Positions 13,245 through 24,915 of a stretch of 64,000 bases of DNA are shown here, piece after piece. Each line of letters begins with the position of its first letter. The stretch's first letter is position 1. The stretch is from positions 16,016,001 through 16,080,000 of the forward strand of contig OY821777.1 of assembly GCA_963682175.1 (NCBI GenBank). The letters are read 5' to 3'. The notes beneath the pieces are model-generated. The model was not told the DNA's origin and searched no databases. It worked only from the letters and a program-made list of their open reading frames with translations. The position numbers were made by a program, and so were the translations under genes. Origin of the DNA: Triglochin maritima. Taxonomy: Eukaryota > Streptophyta > Magnoliopsida > Alismatales > Juncaginaceae.

Positions 13245-13262
13245 TGGCGTTGTTTGCTTGGG
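13245..13262 (+). other. Degenerate tRNA-Asp primer-binding site of the old gypsy element
   Basis: TGGCGTTGTTTGCTTGGG follows the LTR end. It corresponds to TGGCGCCGTTGCCGGGGA, the complement of the 3' end of plant tRNA-Asp, with several changes. It identifies the upstream sequence as a 5' LTR. Confidence 0.7.
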
Positions 13263-14181
13263 AGGTGCTTTGTCCAGACTATGGTTTGGATGATTCGAGT
13301 GGATTTGATCTTTTGTTTTAGTTGTTTTATTTCAGGACGTTTAAAGTTCAGTGGGGAAGAAGCAGAACAAATTTTGGAGCATTTGAAGCTACCAAGACCG
13401 TCAGGTAGCGGTCTAAGACCGCTGATTGGCGGCCTGGTGAACTCATTTTTCCCCAAATTTTCTTCTTGGTGGTGGTAATGATACGGTAGTTGTCTGGGAA
13501 CTCAATTTTTCATGTCTAGACCTGTAGATTGCTCCCAGATTAGTCAATAAACCAATCAATCCGCTGTTTGATCAACTTGACCATTGAAATCCAAAGCAAA
13601 AGATAAGTCATTCTTACTTGTTTAGGTCATGCATCATGTACTTAACTTAGGCATGTAGTTTGTCTTTCATTTTGTTTTACTTTCAGTTGTTGAGTGCTGG
13701 CACGAGGTACACATCTCCTACTCTCACTCATGCATTAGTTAGTATGACCATGCATTAGTTAGTAGGACTTGTATTGGAACAAGAGTGAGGTGAGTGTTTG
13801 TTTGGTGAGTTGCTTGATAGATTAAGGATTTTAAAACATCTTTAAGGGACACCACCTATAGTCTTCAAGAAAGGTGGAGATTTCATCACTCATTCCTTCA
13901 GCCCCACAAAACACCTCTCAAAAAGCTTGATTTTAAAATCAAGTAGACACTAACCCCTAAGGACCTCGGGCGCATTAGGAGAGTGATTTGGTCGCGACCG
14001 TTATAGCCTAATCGGTGTTGCCCACTCTGTAGATAGTAAGAGAGAAGAGATCTCCAGATCTTGGCTCACTTGTTGGGCTTTTTGGTCTTCGTCGTAGGGA
14101 GATGAGACATGTTGATAGGGGTGAACACCTCTCCAGGACCGGCTTCGACCATCTCCGGGGTCCGGATATATAGGTGGTGCT
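13263..14181 (+). mobile_element. Leader and gag-proximal remnant of the old gypsy element
   Basis: Non-coding leader downstream of the old primer site. It has a polypyrimidine-CAGGA segment at 13325-13337 and a GC-rich hairpin (AGCGGT/ACCGCT) at 13407-13423, both paralleling the leader of the young element at 26165-26400. A block near 13830-13990 (GGAGATTTCATCACTCATTC, CACTAACCCCTAAGGA) matches 26875-26970 of the young element, which fixes the relationship. No open gag frame remains. Confidence 0.6.
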
Positions 14182-15577
14182 TGTAAGATCGTGAGGGTCT
14201 CTAATTCTAATCACTTTTAAGCTAATTACCTACTTGTTTAATCGATCAAATATATGCAGCGGAATTTAAAACAAACAAACAAGTAAGGAGGGAGATAATG
14301 CAAACCACAATGGAGACGGGAGATTTTACAGAGGTTCGGCACCCCACCCGGGTCCTAGTCCTCTCTTGCAAGCTCCGCTCGGATCACCGAGCTCCGCCCA
14401 CGACTTCACTAACCACTCCCCATTCCGGGCAGGGAGAGAACGCATTTACAATACAAGCACCGCGAACACCCTCACTTGCTTGATCTTCTTCCTCTCACAA
14501 TCCGAGAGGGAACACTTTGAGTTTTCACCGAAATCCTTGCTTCTTGAACAACAAATGAGTGGAACAACACTCTAATTTTGAGCACACTTGAGTGAGAATA
14601 GGATTTAAGACTAAAGTGTGGAAGGTTTGAGGCTTGAGTGTTTGGAGTTTTCTCTCTGATGTAGGGGACAAATAGTAATGGGAGAGTTGTATTAAAATGT
14701 ATTTTACAACTCTATTTATAAGCTCTTAAAGAGTTATAGCCGTTGGGGATGAATTGAGTAAAGATTGTGTAAGACACACAAAACAGAAACTGCCAGGACC
14801 CAATTCTGAGTAAGATCGGTCGACCGGATCGGGTTGTTCGGTCGACCGTTTGGCATTTTAGAACTCGGTTTGGTCGACCGGTAAAAGAACGGTCGACCGC
14901 CAAAGGCTATAATCTAGGTACACTTAAGTGATCGGTCGAACACCGAGATAGGTTCGGTCGACCGATTACACCAGACACTTTGGGGTTGACAAACAAGATC
15001 ATATTCGGTCGATCAAAACAAGAAATATCGTCGACCGAAAACCGACAGACACTTTGGGTTTGTCAAGGAACATAAATTCGGTCGACCGAACAAGGTCCTC
15101 GGTCGATCGATACACTAAATGTATTTGGGGTATATGGAGATGATACGAATACGACCGTTGGGTATAATACGACAAAACAAACGGTCGGAAAAATATTGTT
15201 ACTCGGTCGACCGAAAAGGTCTGGACGGTCGACCGAACTTGGGCAGTAAAATACTAACAGGATATATGATCACTCGGTCGACCGCACAGTCTGTTTCGGT
15301 CGACCGCATGTGGGCAGATAGTTCAGGTTAAGTGTTTAGTATTTTGCGGTCTAAGTTTTGGTGATCTATTGAAGTCCAAATTATGTGAAATTTTGTGTGT
15401 GACTTCTATATGGAACCTAGTGTGTGTTTGAGTAGTTTTTAGCTCAAGTATGTTCAATTATACAAAGTTCCTAAGACTCAAAAAAATACAAATTACATGT
15501 CTTCAAATGAGCTTGATTACATGTCTTGACTTGATTTCATTTTTTCCTTGAGTCTTGATCACCTGTAGAGGTTAGCA
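14182..15577 (-). mobile_element. Solo-LTR-like element with GGTCGACC palindrome array, copy 1
   Basis: Read on the minus strand it starts TGCTAACCTCTACAGGTGAT and ends CACGATCTTACA, so TG...CA. It is homologous over its length to 39333-40616. A minus-strand TATA box (TATAAATAG, 14712-14720) has an AATAAA-free G/C-rich transcribed side containing CGGCACCCCACCCGGGTCCT. Upstream of the TATA, at 14817-15307, are ten exact GGTCGACC palindromes plus degenerate ones. No clear target duplication (GTGCT versus TAAAG) and no primer site was seen, so it is a solo or fragmentary LTR. Superfamily is uncertain. Confidence 0.6.
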
Positions 15578-16127
<550 letters not shown>

Positions 16128-16199
16128 ATATATGTTGGTGCACCAGTTGCCTATTTTCTTCCGTAATATCCTCATGTTTGAGTTTATGTTAAAAATTTA

Positions 16200-18097
16200 A
16201 ATTTCTTCCGTTGTTGAGGATGTTACACGAACTTTTCCTGGAACCAAAACAATTCTTAGAGTGATCCTCCAAACTTCTCCCGACCACCTAACCGACCATA
16301 CCAATCTCTCATGCATTCACAATCTTATGAGTCACTCCAAGTTTAATCCCCTAACCCACCTGGTTTGCCAAACTCCAAAAATATGGAAACCCGGTTCAAT
16401 TAGCTTAAGACCTTGACTCGTGGACTTAAACTCAATTAAAAACTTCATGTCGTCCACAAGTCAAGTTCTCACTTCAAATCAACAAACCATCGAGTCTCTG
16501 GAGCGTTAGGTTGGCAAATTAGCTCATTCTGTACATGAGAGAGAGTGAGAGACTCTACCTAGCCAACTTGTGGCAAACCTCCGTGCTCATTATCAACCAA
16601 ACACGCAAGTTGCGAGTTCGATACCCCGGGGATCGCAAGTGAACTTTGTGGAAGAACCCATTCACCATATCAATGCATTGTGATCATGAGAAATGAGAAG
16701 TAGGTCAACAACCATGCTTGCTATCACATTCTTCTGTGCCACCCCTATGTTGGAAAAGTAGGGACGAGGAGCCCGATGTTGAGGAAGTTTCTCCGTCGGT
16801 TCCCAAGGAAGGTGAGTCAGTTTGTCGAAATTCACCCTCCCCCTCTGAAGCACCAAGGCAAACCTATTTACCAAAAGCTCTGTATCCAAGGTAGTTAACA
16901 AAGAGACATAGTGATTGTACTGATAAGATGTTGGAGGTCTTCAAAAAGGTGAATGTCAACATCCCCTTGTTAGACAAGATCCAACAAGTACCCTCGCATG
17001 CAAATTTTTTGAAGGATCTCTGCACCACTAAGAGAAAAACTAATGTCCTTAACAAGGCATTCATGGCAGCTAATGTGACTTCGATCCTATCAAACCCAAT
17101 GTACGTGAAATTGAAGGACCTAGGAAGTCCCACGATTTCATGCATCATTTGAGACTCTAGCATCAACAATGTCTTGTTAGATTTAGGGTCAGCGGTTAAC
17201 CTCCTACATGTTTCTATGTATCAACAATTAAACCTGGGTGAGCTTAAGCCCACGATGACAACTCTCCAATTGGCTGATCATTCGATCAAAGTCCCGAAAG
17301 GAGTCATTGAGGATGTTCTGATCAAGGTCGGTGATTTCATATTCCATGTTGACTTTGTTGTCTTTGACACAAAACTGGTTGTGCATACGTAGTCTTAGAT
17401 TTCATTGATTATGGGTAGACCATTCCTAGCGACGTCCAATGCTTTAATCAATTGTCGCACAAGACACATGAAATTGACGTTCGGGAACTTGACTACGACT
17501 TTTCATGTGTTTAACATGGCTAAGCAACTAAGCCCTTTTAATGACCTCATGGAAGCCAATCTTATCCAAGACTTAGAAGAGGAATCAGAAGAACACCCCC
17601 CGATTCATGATATGTTGACCAATGATCTCTTTGATGATATTCATGAAGATGACGAGGCAAGTAGAGCAATGATATGCATGTTATTGAGTACATGTGAGCT
17701 CGTCCTATCTTACACCTCGAGGTAGATATCACTTCTCGCCTTGAGGAACCACCCACGATGAGCTTAAAGAGCTCCCTAAGGAATTGAAACACATTTTTCT
17801 TAGTACCGATAGGTCATTTCCGATGATTATCTCATCGATGTTGACTGATGATCAGAAAGAACGTTGGATTCGGGTCCTAAAGGAGCACAAAATGGCTATT
17901 GGGTGGTCCTTGAAGGACATCAAAGGGATAAGTCCCGACATCGTGCAACACCACATCTATATGGAAGATGAGGCACAACCACGTCGCGATTCACGGAGGC
18001 GTTTGAATCTAGCCATGACATAGGTAGTTAAGAAAGAGATCATCAAGTGTTTAGACCATGACATCATTTTCCCATTTCGGACAACGATTGGGTAAGT
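16200..18097 (+). pseudogene. Old Athila-like gypsy gag-pol remnant, 5' part (protease to start of RT)
   Basis: Interrupted frames read as gypsy pol. A stretch at 16928-17152 with VFKKVNVNIPLLDKIQQVP precedes the protease region at 17174-17392. There the usual [10 protein letters not shown] active-site loop reads DLGSAVNLLH, a likely loss of function. GRPFLATSNALINC follows at 17405-17725. Then come linker and RT-entry motifs at 17784-18090 (IGWSLKDIKGISPDIVQHHI). Several stops and frame changes show it is dead. The sequence stops at 18102 because the young element is inserted there and resumes at 36357. Confidence 0.85.
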
Positions 18098-18102
18098 CTT
18101 GT
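18098..18102. repeat. Left 5-bp target-site duplication of the tandem gypsy array (CTTGT)
   Basis: CTTGT directly precedes LTR1. The partner CCTGT at 36352-36356 follows LTR4. The host frame ([13 protein letters not shown] type) reads across only if one copy is removed, so these are the two ends of a single insertion; the left copy has one C-to-T change. Confidence 0.85.
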
Positions 18103-19343
18103 TGATGCATTGCATACATTGCATCATATGTCTTTCATTTAGAGTGTTTTTATATAAATAAATGCTACTAAGGTATTGTTTTGAGCAATTGTGCAGAATT
18201 CAGGAGTTACAATGCAATTTACCAATATTCGAGGTAAAACGCGTGCAATGGACTTAGATGGATCACAAAGACCAAATAGATAGATATTCAAGCTCAAGTT
18301 GAAGTCCAATTGATTGCATAAGAAGTCAGGGACTTGATCGCAAATTAGAAAGACTAAAAAGTTATTTTGGAGGAGTATTCAAGAAGAAATCAAATTCGGA
18401 TCTCCAAAGATATGCAATAATTGATTTATACACGTGGAGGCCACCTACAACATACCAAAAACACACCCACAAAAGCACGAAGTCATCTGGACCATCCATG
18501 CGGCGGAATCGCCGCATCTAACGGTCAATATGCGGCGGAATCGCCGCATGGGTTGCGATCCGTGCCTCCTATTTTCGTCCAATTGTGTCGTAACACGTGT
18601 CCTTCCTGATGCATACTTAGGGTTTCTTGTATCGGCTATAAATAGCCCCGAAATATTGTGTAAGAGGAGCTTTTTTGTATGACATTCTAAAGCAATAAAA
18701 TTCTGCCCTTTTATTTCTCCATTATCTTTGTCTTTTGTAAGCTTAGTTTTATATTAATGTTTCATGTTATTAATTCCAGTAGAATAATCTAGTTGTTCTT
18801 TACTCTTCTCTTAGAATAATTTGTTGCGTGCTTAGAATAATTGTATTTGTTTTCGTAGATCGTAGTTTAGTATAATATTTCTTTCTTTTTGTTTTCATAG
18901 GCTCTCGATGATCTCCATGAACCCTTCTCCTAATCTTCTCCCCATGGGTTTCTAAAACCCTCCAAAGGGTGGGGGTGACGGATTTAGGGTTAGAGAAGAG
19001 AGATCGTTTTTATTTTAATTTCTTGTTAGTGTTTTGATCATATGAGTTTTTGTTAAATCAATTATCATATGATGCTTAATATCTCACTTGATTTATAATA
19101 ATTTTCGTAATCTCTAATCTAACTCGAAGATTCATAACTCCCACCCACTGGACTCTCATCCATAGTTATTTCTTCTTAGTTTTTCTTCTTGTTGTTCTTG
19201 CTTTAGAAAAATAAAAAAATAAATCCAAAAATCTCAAACCAACACTATTTCTCTTTTGCTTTCCTTAATCAAAGAAAATCACAAAAATATAAGAATCTCT
19301 CCCTCCTTGTGTTCGACCCGTACTTGCCACCGCCTTCGAGCGG
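18103..19343 (+). repeat. LTR1, 3'-truncated, fused to the pol end
   Basis: It begins with the LTR terminus TGATGCATTGCATACATTGC and matches LTR3 up to CTTGCCACCGC near 19333. Then it runs through a GCGG shared by both parents into the integrase C-terminal coding sequence (CGGTCGAGATCAGTAATCCG). About 34 bp of the LTR end are missing. Private features: a 26-bp insertion near 18147-18172, and single-base changes in CGAGGTAAAA and AGAAAGACT. Confidence 0.88.
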
Positions 19344-21521
19344 TCGAGATCAGTAATCCGGAGAACGGTGAAAACTTTAAAGTTAACGGGCATCGATTGA
19401 AGCCCTACTTAAATCGTCCCTCCAATGTTGCAGAGGAAGTTGTGTTTTTACACGCAATTCCTCATTCTGATTAAGTTTTAGTTTATTTCTCAAAAAAAAA
19501 AACGGAAAAAACGGAAAAAACGAAAAAAAACGTGAAAATAATAATAATGGGTACTTGACTTATTTTGGAAAACGGTGGAAGTACATGTTTTTTTTCTCTA
19601 AATCTAACGTATACCACTTTAGCAGTATTCTATCACCATGGTGTTTCCTGAGAAGAACTTCCACCCGTTGCTTGTTAGTGATCAAAATGGCACCCACTTT
19701 TATGACGAAATCATAGCACGGAGTTGGAGCTACTTGGTCCATAATAACAATGATGTGTACTGCCCTAGCTTAGTGGAGGAGTTCTATAGCAGTATCACTA
19801 ACATAGACCTGGACATTTGGTACATTTTACTGAATTGGAGAAACAAAGTCTGGGCGATTGACCTCAACATCATCTCCAACTTGACTGACATACCACAAGG
19901 GGCCTCCACTTTGCCATCCGAGGAACTCAGTTTCTATCGGTCACTCATGGGACCAGATTGTGTGCTTAGCCGTGATCGGGGTATCAAGGGCACATCCATG
20001 TACCGGAATGTCTTTACAGCATGTAGATGGGCATCGTTCACTCCCTGATGACCCGTGATCGCACTTACTGTATGTGCCGACGGCTTCTGACCACCATTGC
20101 AGAAGGCCACCAACGCAACTCCCAATCTCTGCCATGCCTCGTCACCACTATTTGCAAGCACTTTATGACCTATGAGTCTTTCTGGGTGTACGAAGCCGAC
20201 ATGCTCCCTTGTACGGTGGAACGAGAGACATCCTCCTACTGTGGCACTATAGCGGACCTGTGGACACCTCCAGAAATGGAGGATGCTATGCAATCAAGTG
20301 AGTCGTCTGAAGACTCCGCAACATTCTGGGCTCAGTCAACCCCAGAAAACTCTGACGAGCATAGGTCCCGAATGTGGGGCGGGATGAAGCGCCTCAATAG
20401 CAAACTGAACAAAGCACTCTCCGACCGTGGAGAGTCGTCATCCCGAAGGCGGTAACTATATTATTTCTTGCATTTCCTATATTATTCAATTTTGCATACA
20501 TTGAGGACAATGCATGAAATAGGTGTAGGGGGGTGACTAGTTATCTACCTATCTGTTTTGTTTTTATTTCCCAAAAAAAAATCAATGTTTCATGACATAG
20601 CTTAAGATTGAACCACCAAAAACCCGAGTACAAATTGCATTGAGTCGTTGTTCCTTATTATATAGTTCTGCTTGTAGAAACTATGACATAAATCTAAGTT
20701 CCAAAGAAATAACACATTACCCTTAAGACATGTATGCACTTAAATTGGATGAATCAAATCTTTGAAGTGGTTGATAAAAAGCAGAGGTTGAGGAAAATAT
20801 ACCGGGAAGTGTGGACTTCTAATAGCAATTAAGCCTTGAGGAAAATAAAAGTATAAATAAAGGAATAAAGTGAGGAAAGCACATTTTGCAAAATGATTAC
20901 AAAAGCCCAAGTCTTTGAGTCACTGGTCCGTTGGGGTATCTTAAAACCCGGTAACTTGAGTCTGCCAGCTCGGGATTATCGACCAAACTCGCTACACGAA
21001 TGCAAAAAGGGTAAAAGTGTCAGAAAAAGCAAATGTGTTGAATCACGGAAGAAAAGAAAAAAATATACTCAAGGCCCAAAGCTAAAAGAATGATCCATGC
21101 CATGGTTGATCCAAATGATACTTCACCACCAAAGGAGCCGTGCAAAATAATTTAAGTGATAACATGTGTAGAAGGGTTAGTGGTGTGAATGTTGGAGGAA
21201 CAAAGACCAAGTCAAACTTTTTATAAGTTAGATTTGTATAATGAGCATGCAAGAATTCTAAGTGAGATGTATAAGGTTAAGGTAGAGATATCGAGAGCTA
21301 TTAATGGAATATTGAATTAAGACTTTGTGGGTGTGTCAACTGAAAACCCTCACGAGACAAAACTCGTCCTCTAAGTAAACTTGGAGGTTTAAAGGTTTGT
21401 TACACATGCTAAGTGTAACTGTGATTCCTACGAAAATGAGTTAGGATTTCTGTGCTTTCATACTTATATTTCTCATGTTTTGTTTTGCTCGAGACTAGCA
21501 AAATCTAGGTGTAGGGGTATT
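19344..21521 (+). mobile_element. Unit 1 internal tail (integrase C-terminus, extra ORF, 3' non-coding)
   Basis: Near-identical to 32923-35102 of the full element. It holds the last codons of pol (to about 19474), the two overlapping extra-ORF frames (19638-20455), and a 1 kb non-coding tail with the PPT. No primer site, gag, RT or most of integrase, so this unit cannot replicate by itself. Confidence 0.88.
19638..20455 (+). pseudogene. Extra post-pol ORF, copy in unit 1 (two overlapping frames)
   Basis: Same pair of frames as at 33219-34036: a 136-codon frame (19638-20048) overlapping a 142-codon frame (20027-20455) by 22 nt. The frame break is in the same place as in the other two copies. 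See the full-element entry for the domain description. Confidence 0.75.
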
Positions 21522-22736
21522 TGATGCATTGCATACATTGCATCATATGTCTTTCATTTAGAGTGTTTTTATTTTGAGCAATTGTGCAGAATTCAGGAGT
21601 TACAATGCAATTTACCAATATTCGAGCTAAAACGCGTGCAATGGACTTAGATGGATCACAAAGACCAAATAGATAGATATTCAAGCTCAAGTTGAAGTCC
21701 AATTGATTGCATAAGAAGTCAGGGACTTGATCGCAAATTAGAAGGACTAAAAAGTTATTTTGGAGGAGTATTCAAGAAGAAATCAAATTCGGATCTCCAA
21801 AGATATGCAATAATTGATTTATACACGTGGAGGCCACCTACAACATACCAAAAACACACCCACAAAAGCACGAAGTCATCTGGACCATCCATGCGGCGGA
21901 ATCGCCGCATCTAACGGTCAATATGCGGCGGAATCGCCGCATAGGTTGCGATCCGTGCCTCCTATTTTCGTCCAATTGTGTCGTAACACGTGTCCTTCCT
22001 GATGCATACTTAGGGTTTCTTGTATCGGCTATAAATAGCCCCGAAATATTGTGTAAGAGGAGCTTTTTTGTATGACATTCTAAAGCAATAAAATTCTGCC
22101 CTTTTATTTCTCCATTATCTTTGTCTTTTGTAAGCTTAGTTTTATATTAATGTTTCATGTTATTAATTCCAGTAGAATAATCTAGTTGTTCTTTACTCTT
22201 CTCTTAGAATAATTTGTTGCGTGCTTAGAATAATTGTATTTGTTTTCGTAGATCGTAGTTTAGTATAATATTTCTTTCTTTTTGTTTTCATAGGCTCTCG
22301 ATGATCTCCATGAACCCTTCTCCTAATCTTCTCCCCATGGGTTTCTAAAACCCTCCAAAGGGTGGGGGTGACGGATTTAGGGTTAGAGAAGAGAGATCGT
22401 TTTTATTTTAATTTCTTGTTAGTGTTTTGATCATATGAGTTTTTGTTAAATCAATTATCATATGATGCTTAATATCTCACTTGATTTATAATAATTTTCG
22501 TAATCTCTAATCTAACTCGAAGATTCATAACTCCCACCCACTGGACTCTCATCCATAGTTATTTCTTCTTAGTTTTTCTTCTTGTTGTTCTTGCTTTAGA
22601 AAAATAAAAAAATAAATCCAAAAATCTCAAACCAACACTATTTCTCTTTTGCTTTCCTTAATCAAAGAAAATCACAAAAATATAAGAATCTCTCCCTCCT
22701 TGTGTTCGACCCGTACTTGCCACCGCCTTCGAGCGG
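21522..22736 (+). repeat. LTR2, 3'-truncated, fused to the pol end
   Basis: Starts TGATGCATTGCATACATTGC and lacks the same last ~34 bp as LTR1, with an identical junction to pol sequence at the GCGG ending 22736. It shares the base A in GCCGCATAGGTTGCG with LTR3, whereas LTR1 and LTR4 have GCCGCATGGGTTGCG. Confidence 0.88.
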
Positions 22737-24915
22737 TCGAGATCAGTAATCCGGAGAACGGTGAAAACTTTAAAGTTAACGGGCATCGATTGAAGCCCTA
22801 CTTAAATCGTCCCTCCAATGTTGCAGAGGAAGTTGTGTTTTTACACGCAATTCCTCATTCTGATTAAGTTTTAGTTTATTTCTCAAAAAAAAAAACGGAA
22901 AAAACGGAAAAAACGAAAAAAAACGTGAAAATAATAATAATGGGTACTTGACTTATTTTGGAAAACGGTGGAAGTACATGTTTTTTTTCTCTAAATCTAA
23001 CGTATACCACTTTAGCAGTATTCTATCACCATGGTGTTTCCTGAGAAGAACTTCCACCCGTTGCTTGTTAGTGATCAAAATGGCACCCACTTTTATGACG
23101 AAATCATAGCACGGAGTTGGAGCTACTTGGTCCATAATAACAATGATGTGTACTGCCCTAGCTTAGTGGAGGAGTTCTATAGCAGTATCACTAACATAGA
23201 CCTGGACATTTGGTACATTTTACTGAATTGGAGAAACAAAGTCTGGGCGATTGACCTCAACATCATCTCCAACTTGACTGACATACCACAAGGGGCCTCC
23301 ACTTTGCCATCCGAGGAACTCAGTTTCTATCGGTCACTCATGGGACCAGATTGTGTGCTTAGCCGTGATCGGGGTATCAAGGGCACATCCATGTACCGGA
23401 ATGTCTTTACAGCATGTAGATGGGCATCGTTCACTCCCTGATGACCCGTGATCGCACTTACTGTATGTGCCGACGGCTTCTGACCACCATTGCAGAAGGC
23501 CACCAACGCAACTCCCAATCTCTGCCATGCCTCGTCACCACTATTTGCAAGCACTTTATGACCTATGAGTCTTTCTGGGTGTACGAAGCCGACATGCTCC
23601 CTTGTACGGTGGAACGAGAGACATCCTCCTACTGTGGCACTATAGCGGACCTGTGGACACCTCCAGAAATGGAGGATGCTATGCAATCAAGTGAGTCGTC
23701 TGAAGACTCCGCAACATTCTGGGCTCAGTCAACCCCAGAAAACTCTGACGAGCATAGGTCCCGAATGTGGGGCGGGATGAAGCGCCTCAATAGCAAACTG
23801 AACAAAGCACTCTCCGACCGTGGAGAGTCGTCATCCCGAAGGCGGTAACTATATTATTTCTTGCATTTCCTATATTATTCAATTTTGCATACATTGAGGA
23901 CAATGCATGAAATAGGTGTAGGGGGGTGACTAGTTATCTACCTATCTGTTTTGTTTTTATTTCCCAAAAAAAAATCAATGTTTCATGACATAGCTTAAGA
24001 TTGAACCACCAAAAACCCGAGTACAAATTGCATTGAGTCGTTGTTCCTTATTATATAGTTCTGCTTGTAGAAACTATGACATAAATCTAAGTTCCAAAGA
24101 AATAACACATTACCCTTAAGACATGTATGCACTTAAATTGGATGAATCAAATCTTTGAAGTGGTTGATAAAAAGCAGAGGTTGAGGAAAATATACCGGGA
24201 AGTGTGGACTTCTAATAGCAATTAAGCCTTGAGGAAAATAAAAGTATAAATAAAGGAATAAAGTGAGGAAAGCACATTTTGCAAAATGATTACAAAAGCC
24301 CAAGTCTTTGAGTCACTGGTCCGTTGGGGTATCTTAAAACCCGGTAACTTGAGTCTGCCAGCTCGGGATTATCGACCAAACTCGCTACACGAATGCAAAA
24401 AGGGTAAAAGTGTCAGAAAAAGCAAATGTGTTGAATCACGGAAGAAAAGAAAAAAAATATACTCAAGGCCCAAAGCTAAAAGAATGATCCATGCCATGGT
24501 TGATCCAAATGATACTTCACCACCAAAGGAGCCGTGCAAAATAATTTAAGTGATAACATGTGTAGAAGGGTTAGTGGTGTGAATGTTGGAGGAACAAAGA
24601 CCAAGTCAAACTTTTTATAAGTTAGATTTGTATAATGAGCATGCAAGAATTCTAAGTGAGATGTATAAGGTTAAGGTAGAGATATCGAGAGCTATTAATG
24701 GAATATTGAATTAAGACTTTGTGGGTGTGTCAACTGAAAACCCTCACGAGACAAAACTCGTCCTCTAAGTAAACTTGGAGGTTTAAAGGTTTGTTACACA
24801 TGCTAAGTGTAACTGTGATTCCTACGAAAATGAGTTAGGATTTCTGTGCTTTCATACTTATATTTCTCATGTTTTGTTTTGCTCGAGACTAGCAAAATCT
24901 AGGTGTAGGGGTATT
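22737..24915 (+). mobile_element. Unit 2 internal tail
   Basis: Near-identical to unit 1 (offset 3393 bp through most of it) and to 32923-35102. It carries one extra A in the A-run near 24450, which lengthens a meaningless open frame. It contains the integrase C-terminal codons, the extra ORF pair and the PPT-bearing tail. Confidence 0.88.
23031..23848 (+). pseudogene. Extra post-pol ORF, copy in unit 2 (two overlapping frames)
   Basis: Frames at 23031-23441 and 23420-23848, identical in translation to the copies in unit 1 and in the full element. The shared break shows the frameshift is older than the amplification. Confidence 0.75.

Noticed and set aside
16600..16640. tRNA-like GAGTTCGATACCCCGG (B-box resemblance)
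   Set aside because: No A box or cloverleaf could be built upstream; it lies in decayed gypsy gag.
18421..18682. Small frames repeated in every LTR
   Set aside because: Located in U3/R of the LTR across the hairpins and TATA box; no domain, not genes.
18103..24915. Regularly spaced repeats suggesting a CRISPR-like or satellite array
   Set aside because: Units are 3.4-kb retrotransposon derivatives with LTRs and TSD. No short repeat-spacer pattern exists, and the genome is plant.
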